A DNA stretch of 18,128 bases from Clostridia bacterium (GTDB lineage: Bacteria > Bacillota > Clostridia > Oscillospirales > Acutalibacteraceae), in NCBI GenBank assembly GCA_900755995.1, contig CAAEIM010000031.1:1-18128 (forward strand). The letters run 5' to 3'. The notes below the pieces were generated by a model. It saw only the letters and a program-made list of their open reading frames with translations, had not been told where the DNA came from and did no database searches. Positions within the stretch are counted from its first letter, which is position 1, and every line of letters starts with the position of its first letter. Of the stretch, positions 15,501-18,128 are shown in pieces. A program made the position numbers and the translations under genes.

Positions 15501-16097
15501 CATGTTATCGCTTCCGGCGAAAATGTAAACATCCTTGTATTTGATACAGAGGTTTACTCAAATACAGGCGGACAGGCTTCTAAGGCTACTCCTGTAGGCT
15601 CGGTTGCTCAGTTTGCCGCAGCAGGTAAGGCTGTTAAGAAGAAGGATCTCGCTGCTATAGCTATGAGCTACGGTTATGTATATGTGGCTCAGTGCGCAAT
15701 GGGTGCAGACAACAACCAGGTGCTCAAGGCAATGGTTGAGGCTGAAAGCTACAACGGTCCTTCACTCATCATCTGCTACGCTCCGTGTATCAACCACGGT
15801 ATCAAGGGCGGTATGAGCATTGCTCAGCAGGAAGAGAAAAAGGCTGTTGAAGCAGGTTACTGGAATATCTTCCGTTATGACCCACGCCTTGCAGACGAGG
15901 GCAAAAATCCGTTTATGCTCGACTGCAAAGCTCCGACTGCTTCTTACCGTGACTTTATTATGGGCGAGGTTCGTTATAACTCACTTACCCGTTCATTCCC
16001 GGAGAGAGCAGAAAAGCTCTTTGCAAAGGCTGAAAAGGTTGCAGAGGAGAAGTACGCTCACCTCGAAAAGCTTGCAAGCTTTACAGACGCAGAGTAA
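12537..16097 (+). CDS. nifJ: Pyruvate:ferredoxin (flavodoxin) oxidoreductase, single-chain
   Basis: Central enzyme of anaerobic pyruvate oxidation: pyruvate plus CoA gives acetyl-CoA, CO2 and reduced ferredoxin in the cytosol. The 1186 residues match the family length of about 1170-1200. In order: the pyrimidine-binding domain with YPITPSS, EMQSEGGASGA and TASQGLLLMIPNM; the transketolase C-like domain; the gamma domain (KFWGLGADGTVGANK); two 4Fe-4S motifs at Cys695/698/701/705 and Cys749/752/755/759; and the ThDP domain with proximal-cluster Cys820, Cys823 and the later NATGCSS and CYAPC (1080-1084) cysteines. The ThDP motif is GGDGWAYDIGFGG with VYSNTGGQ. All cluster and cofactor residues are present. 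AAAGGAGG lies 9 bases before the ATG. It is monocistronic, with its own promoter and terminator, and divergent from the activase gene that probably uses its reduced ferredoxin. Confidence 0.97.
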   Translation: MARKMKTMDGNSAVAHVSYAFTDVAAIYPITPSSVMADLTDKFSAMGTKNLFGREVQVTEMQSEGGASGAVHGSLAAGALTTTYTASQGLLLMIPNMYKMAGELLPGVIHVSARALTSHALSIFGDHSDIYACRQTGYAMLCSNNPQECMDLAAVAHLAAIKGRVPFLHFFDGFRTSHEIQKIEEWDYSDLADMLDWDAVEAFRRRALNPEHPVTRGTAQNDDIFFQAREACNKYYDAVPEVVVEYMNKVNEKIGTNYKPFNYYGAEDAEHVIVAMGSVCDCAEEVVDFLNAAGEKVGLLKVHLYRPFVADYLLSELPKTVKTISVLDRTKEPGSIGEPLYLDVLAAINGSDFAGVKVFTGRYGLGSKDTTPADIIAVYRNAQSENAKRRFTIGIVDDVTNLSLPIVENPDTTPKGTHSCKFWGLGADGTVGANKNSIKIIGDNTDMYAQGYFAYDSKKSGGLTVSHLRFGDTPIKSTYYISKADFVACHNPSYVDKYDIVDDLKEGGSFLLNCPWDVEELSERLPGKMKRILAERNINFYTIDGIKIGKEIGLGGRINTVLQSAFFKIADIIPAEKAKELMKAAAKKSYMKKGQAIVDMNYAAIDRGMEDLKKVEIPADWANAADDAQNTAVAGKGALVEYVNGILKPVNEYKGNKLPVSAFMDHVDGTAPNGSAAYEKRGIAVDVPEWNQENCIQCNKCAIVCPHAVIRPVAMTEDELAAAPQGTKSIPMIGLKDLKFVMTVSTLDCTGCGACANVCPGKKGEKALTMKPIDSQRAEQAVFDYAASLDEKPEVAEKFKFSTVKGSQFKQPLLEFSGACAGCGETPYAKLVTQLFGDRMFIANATGCSSIWGASAPATPYTKNKKGFGPAWQNSLFEDNAEFGLGMALGQKAIRNRLIEYVENIKKDTDNDELKTACQNYLDTVCDSTASRPATDALIAELEKNVDDAKVGELAKKTLIDKDELAKKSMWIFGGDGWAYDIGFGGLDHVIASGENVNILVFDTEVYSNTGGQASKATPVGSVAQFAAAGKAVKKKDLAAIAMSYGYVYVAQCAMGADNNQVLKAMVEAESYNGPSLIICYAPCINHGIKGGMSIAQQEEKKAVEAGYWNIFRYDPRLADEGKNPFMLDCKAPTASYRDFIMGEVRYNSLTRSFPERAEKLFAKAEKVAEEKYAHLEKLASFTDAE

Positions 16098-16137
16098 TAA
16101 ACAGAGTAAACGATTTTAAATTAAAGATTTAATATCA

Positions 16138-16178
16138 GCGGCTGTTCCCTGTCAAAAGAGCGGGGGACAGCCGCATTT
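16138..16178 (+). terminator. Terminator of the PFOR gene
   Basis: GCGGCTGT (16138-16145) pairs with ACAGCCGC (16167-16174), with inner CCC/GGG pairs, followed by ATTTAATG. The stem is long and G-C rich but the T-tail is short. Confidence 0.6.
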
Positions 16179-16183
16179 AATGT

Positions 16184-16236
16184 AAAATAACCAAAATCTT
16201 TCGCCCACTATTTTCAAAAAGCGGTGGGCAGGCCGG
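16184..16236. repeat. Dispersed intergenic repeat, copy 2
   Basis: Second copy of the element at 4308-4361, same orientation, located directly after the PFOR terminator. The hairpin core here is a perfect GCCCAC...GTGGGC. Similarity stops sharply at AAAATAAC on the left and CCGG on the right. Confidence 0.75.
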
Positions 16237-16321
16237 ATTTTACATCATCAGCGCCGTACTTACAAACAATATCAGTAAGTATAGAAATTATAGAAATTTT
16301 TAAAAAAATTCAAAAAATCCC

Positions 16322-16350
16322 TTGACAAATTCAAAATATTGTATTATAAT
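16322..16350 (+). promoter_or_regulatory. Consensus promoter of the tRNA operon
   Basis: TTGACA (16322-16327), exactly 17 bases, TATAAT (16345-16350): both hexamers perfect. RNA would start near 16357, about 26 bases before tRNA-Met. Confidence 0.9.
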
Positions 16351-16382
16351 CAGTCTTGCTGATTTGATGTTGGCGAATAGAT

Positions 16383-16459
16383 GGCGGAATAGCTCAGCTG
16401 GCTAGAGCACTCGGTTCATACCCGAGGTGTCGTAGGTTCAAGTCCTATTTCCGCTACCA
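16383..16459 (+). tRNA. tRNA-Met (CAT), elongator type
   Basis: 77 bases including encoded CCA. Acceptor GGCGGAA pairs with TTCCGCT (with a G-T pair at 1-72), then T8-A9, D-stem GCTC/GAGC, anticodon arm CTCGG-TTCATAC-CCGAG and a T-arm around TTCAAGT. The anticodon stem lacks the three G-C pairs of initiator tRNA and the first pair is not a C/A mismatch, so it is not the initiator. A lysidine-modified tRNA-Ile (CAT) is less likely on overall resemblance. Confidence 0.95.
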
Positions 16460-16462
16460 TAC

Positions 16463-16537
16463 GGCCCGGTGGTCAAGCGGTTAAGACACCGCCCTTTCAC
16501 GGCGGTAACACGAGTTCGATTCTCGTCCGGGTCACCA
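16463..16537 (+). tRNA. tRNA-Glu (TTC)
   Basis: 75 bases including CCA. Acceptor GGCCCGG/CCGGGTC, anticodon arm CCGCC-CTTTCAC-GGCGG, T-arm ACGAG-TTCGATT-CTCGT. It follows tRNA-Met after 3 bases, so both are cut from one transcript. Confidence 0.96.
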
Positions 16538-16545
16538 ATTAATTA

Positions 16546-16633
16546 GCCGGTGTGGTGGAATAGGCAGACACAAGGGACTTAAAATCCCTCGGTCATTGCG
16601 ACCGTACCGGTTCAAGTCCGGTCACCGGCACCA
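16546..16633 (+). tRNA. tRNA-Leu (TAA)
   Basis: 88 bases including CCA, with the long variable arm expected of tRNA-Leu (CGGTC-ATTGC-GACCG). Acceptor GCCGGTG/CACCGGC, anticodon arm AGGGA-CTTAAAA-TCCCT. Its 3' half is a likely integration target for the recombinase that follows. Confidence 0.96.
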
Positions 16634-16640
16634 CTAAAAG

Positions 16641-16677
16641 CCCTTAAAACCTATGTTTTGAGGGTTTTTATTTTTTT
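16641..16677 (+). terminator. Terminator of the tRNA operon
   Basis: CCCTTAAAAC (16641-16650), loop CTAT, GTTTTGAGGG (16655-16664), then TTTTTATTTTTTT. It begins 8 bases after the tRNA-Leu CCA. Confidence 0.88.
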
Positions 16678-16698
16678 ACCCTAAAACAAATACCGCCG

Positions 16699-16720
16699 TT
16701 TTCTAACAGTTTTCTAACAG
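16699..16720. repeat. Tandem 11-bp direct repeat at the integrase 3' end
   Basis: TTTTCTAACAG occurs twice with no gap (16699-16709 and 16710-16720). The second copy contains the integrase stop codon. The position between tRNA-Leu and the recombinase suggests recombinase-binding sites at the element end. Confidence 0.8.
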
Positions 16721-17892
16721 TTATCCAAAACCGAATCAACAATGTTTATTAGCTTGCTTTTTGACTCTGCTTGAATATGCGAATAAATGTTAGCCGTTGT
16801 ATTGTAGGAGCTATGCCCTGCCCATTCCTGCACCTCTCGCATAGTAGCACCATTGTTAATTAACAAAGATATATTGCTGTGTCTTAACTCGTGGAGCTTG
16901 ATAGGCTTTAAACCGCATTGTTTGCAAAATTTAGGAAATGCGTAAGATACCGAATCCAAAGTAATTAAGTCGCCATTATTATGCACACAGACAAAATCGT
17001 CCCAATCGTGATTATATCTTTTTATCGTGCTTTTTTGCTTGTCTTGTTTTGCTTTGACATTTTCAAGATAGGCAAGTTTTGAATCTGATAGAGGGAACGA
17101 CCGCAAAGAGCTTGAATTTTTTGCTGATGGCTCAAAATATAGTTTACCAATCTTTTCACCTTTGCCGCCTCTGTCCTTAATAGTGCCATTCACCGACAAA
17201 ATTTGTTTGTTGAAATCTATGCTTGACCATCTCAATCCGATTATTTCGCCCCGCCTTAAACCAAACCAAGCACCGAGCTTTATTACTGTTTCGAGGAAAT
17301 GCCCTGCTGAATGTTGAAGTAAAATGTTTAACTCCTCCGCCGTATAATAGTTTGCAATATGCTTTTGTTTTGAGGGTAATTCTACTCTGTCAGCCGGGTT
17401 TGTTGGTATGCGTTCGGTTTTAACTGCATAGGCTAACGCTTTATGTATGTTTGCGTGATAATGCAAAATGGTATTAGCCGATATGTTATCATTATTCATT
17501 TTTTCAATGTAAAAATTTTGAATATGATACGGCTTTAATTCATAAAGTGTTATTTTTCTTTCTCGGAAATATGGGTCAATAGCATAATTTACAACTTGTC
17601 TATAGCCATAAAAAGTAGTAGGTCTGACATTGTTTTTGATGACTTCAAGCCATTGTTGCATAAAGTCTGCAAAAAGTATTTCATTATCTGTAAACTTTAG
17701 TTTGTCTTGCCACTCTTGTAAAATTTCAAGCCGTTTTTGTTCAACCTTGCGTTTGTTGTTACCACTGACTGTTAAATCCGTTTTTATCCATTTTTGTTTG
17801 CGTTTGCCGTCTGTTTGATAGTAGCTAACTATGATGTAATATAAATCTCCTTTGTGGGAAATGTTAGCACTAATGTTATTGTTTGCCGTCAA
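16714..17892 (-). CDS. int: Tyrosine recombinase (integrase) of a mobile element
   Basis: A 392-residue site-specific recombinase. The N-terminal 60 or so residues look like an arm-type DNA-binding domain (GDLYYIIVSYYQTDGKRKQK), followed by a SAM-like core-binding domain (FADFMQQWLEVIKNNVRPTT) and the catalytic domain. The active site is complete: Arg213 (GLRRGEIIGL), His334 and Arg337 (HELRHSN), His360 (WAGHSS) and nucleophile Tyr370 (TANIYSH). The start is TTG 17892, because AAAGGAGG lies 8 bases ahead; an in-frame frame to 17934 would overlap the -10. The gene points toward tRNA-Leu and ends 80 bases from it, the usual layout for elements inserted in a tRNA 3' end. Whether the element is a prophage or a conjugative element cannot be told, as only its edge is here. 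Confidence 0.93.
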   Translation of the reverse strand: MTANNNISANISHKGDLYYIIVSYYQTDGKRKQKWIKTDLTVSGNNKRKVEQKRLEILQEWQDKLKFTDNEILFADFMQQWLEVIKNNVRPTTFYGYRQVVNYAIDPYFRERKITLYELKPYHIQNFYIEKMNNDNISANTILHYHANIHKALAYAVKTERIPTNPADRVELPSKQKHIANYYTAEELNILLQHSAGHFLETVIKLGAWFGLRRGEIIGLRWSSIDFNKQILSVNGTIKDRGGKGEKIGKLYFEPSAKNSSSLRSFPLSDSKLAYLENVKAKQDKQKSTIKRYNHDWDDFVCVHNNGDLITLDSVSYAFPKFCKQCGLKPIKLHELRHSNISLLINNGATMREVQEWAGHSSYNTTANIYSHIQAESKSKLINIVDSVLDNC

Positions 17893-17920
17893 ATAATAAG
17901 CCTCCTTTGATATGACAGCA

Positions 17921-17948
17921 ATTACCGATAACAATTATATAAGGTAAT
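17921..17948. promoter_or_regulatory. Operator-like dyad over the integrase -10
   Basis: ATTACC (17921-17926) and GGTAAT (17943-17948), perfect inverted copies 16 bases apart, flanking the -10 and predicted start. The position fits repression of the integrase by an element-encoded regulator or by the integrase itself. Confidence 0.4.
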
Positions 17949-17962
17949 CGCTTCTTTTTCAA
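17934..17962 (-). promoter_or_regulatory. int: Integrase promoter
   Basis: On the minus strand: TTGAAA (17962-17957), 17 bases, TATAAT (17939-17934). The start would be near 17927, about 35 bases ahead of the TTG start codon. Confidence 0.75.
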
Positions 17963-17976
17963 GTAAATTTTTAATT

Positions 17977-18039
17977 ACAGCGGCAATACATAATTGTCAT
18001 TTATCGTTCTTTTATTACAATATTTTGTACTGCCGCTGT
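17977..18039. repeat. Long inverted repeat upstream of the integrase
   Basis: ACAGCGGCAATACA (17977-17990) and TGTACTGCCGCTGT (18026-18039) pair at 13 of 14 positions; ATTGT/ACAAT can extend the stem. Read on the minus strand it is followed by an A/T-rich tail without a clean T-run; on the plus strand by CCTGTTTTATTTT. It may terminate a transcript entering from the right or be a protein-binding dyad. Confidence 0.6.
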
Positions 18040-18128
18040 CCTGTTTTATTTTAATCAGCAACTTTTATCTTATTGTTGCTCTCCTTTTTCTTTCTCTGTA
18101 TTTAATTAAATTATCATATTTTATATTA
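18040..18128. other. A/T-rich right edge without a gene
   Basis: Stops in all minus-strand frames near the edge exclude a partial gene entering there. A 6-bp inverted repeat AGCAAC...GTTGCT (18057-18080) is present. Confidence 0.5.

Larger units (their letters stand above)
16634..18128. mobile_element. Probable left end of an integrated element (partial)
   Basis: Inferred from an intact integrase directly beyond tRNA-Leu, tandem repeats at its 3' end and the more A/T-rich, less ordered sequence past 17893. The attachment core is presumably within the tRNA-Leu 3' half; the matching copy is not in the window, so the extent is unknown. Confidence 0.6.

Noticed and set aside
17975..18061. 28-codon minus-strand frame from TTG upstream of the integrase
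   Set aside because: The nearest AAAGGAG is about 20 bases from the TTG, and the frame coincides with the long inverted repeat; no support as a gene.
1..18128. CRISPR arrays, rRNA genes, transposase genes
   Set aside because: No regularly spaced repeats, rRNA-like sequence or transposase motifs were seen.

Overview
The window looks like chromosomal DNA of an anaerobic, low-to-moderate GC Firmicute, most likely a gut-type clostridium of the Ruminococcaceae/Oscillospiraceae kind. This is inferred from gene content: a two-subunit transketolase, a single-chain pyruvate:ferredoxin oxidoreductase, an oxygen-sensitive 2-hydroxyacyl-CoA dehydratase-type activase, a Gram-positive style lexA, a LytTR/DUF3021 pair, strong AGGAGG ribosome sites and CCA-encoding tRNAs. 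No 16S gene is present, so the species cannot be named.

Layout. 1-1736 (minus): transketolase C- and N-terminal subunits, overlapping by one base; the C-terminal gene leaves the window on the left. 2052-4252 (plus): a class I/II aminotransferase followed 11 bases later by trpS. 4253-4536: a dispersed repeat and the trpS terminator. 4537-5124 (minus): lexA, with a good promoter and a LexA-box-like dyad over its -35. 5345-5490 (plus): a probable small non-coding RNA with two hairpins, two single-stranded ACCCCTC motifs and a strong terminator. 5693-6614 (plus): a LytTR regulator and a DUF3021 membrane protein behind a near-consensus promoter spanned by a large dyad. 6810-7631 (minus): a YjdF/DUF2238-like membrane protein. 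7820-12046 (minus): a two-gene activase/dehydratase-like system. 12537-16097 (plus, divergent): pyruvate:ferredoxin oxidoreductase. 16383-16633: tRNA-Met, tRNA-Glu and tRNA-Leu behind a perfect consensus promoter. 16714-17892 (minus): a tyrosine recombinase next to the tRNA-Leu 3' end, probably the left edge of an integrated mobile element that continues past the right end.

How it fits together. Pyruvate:ferredoxin oxidoreductase makes reduced ferredoxin, the usual electron source for ATP-driven activases of the HgdC/BcrAD type. Its divergent neighbour is a giant double-ATPase activase plus a separate dehydratase/double-cubane-like partner, so the pair may form a low-potential electron chain acting on an unknown substrate. 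The rest is housekeeping (pentose phosphate, tryptophanyl-tRNA, SOS control) or regulatory.

Most worth following up: the candidate small RNA at about 5345-5490, the split activase/dehydratase pair that still shares one reading frame, the operator-like dyads over the lexA, lytTR, PFOR and integrase promoters, and the tRNA-Leu/integrase junction.
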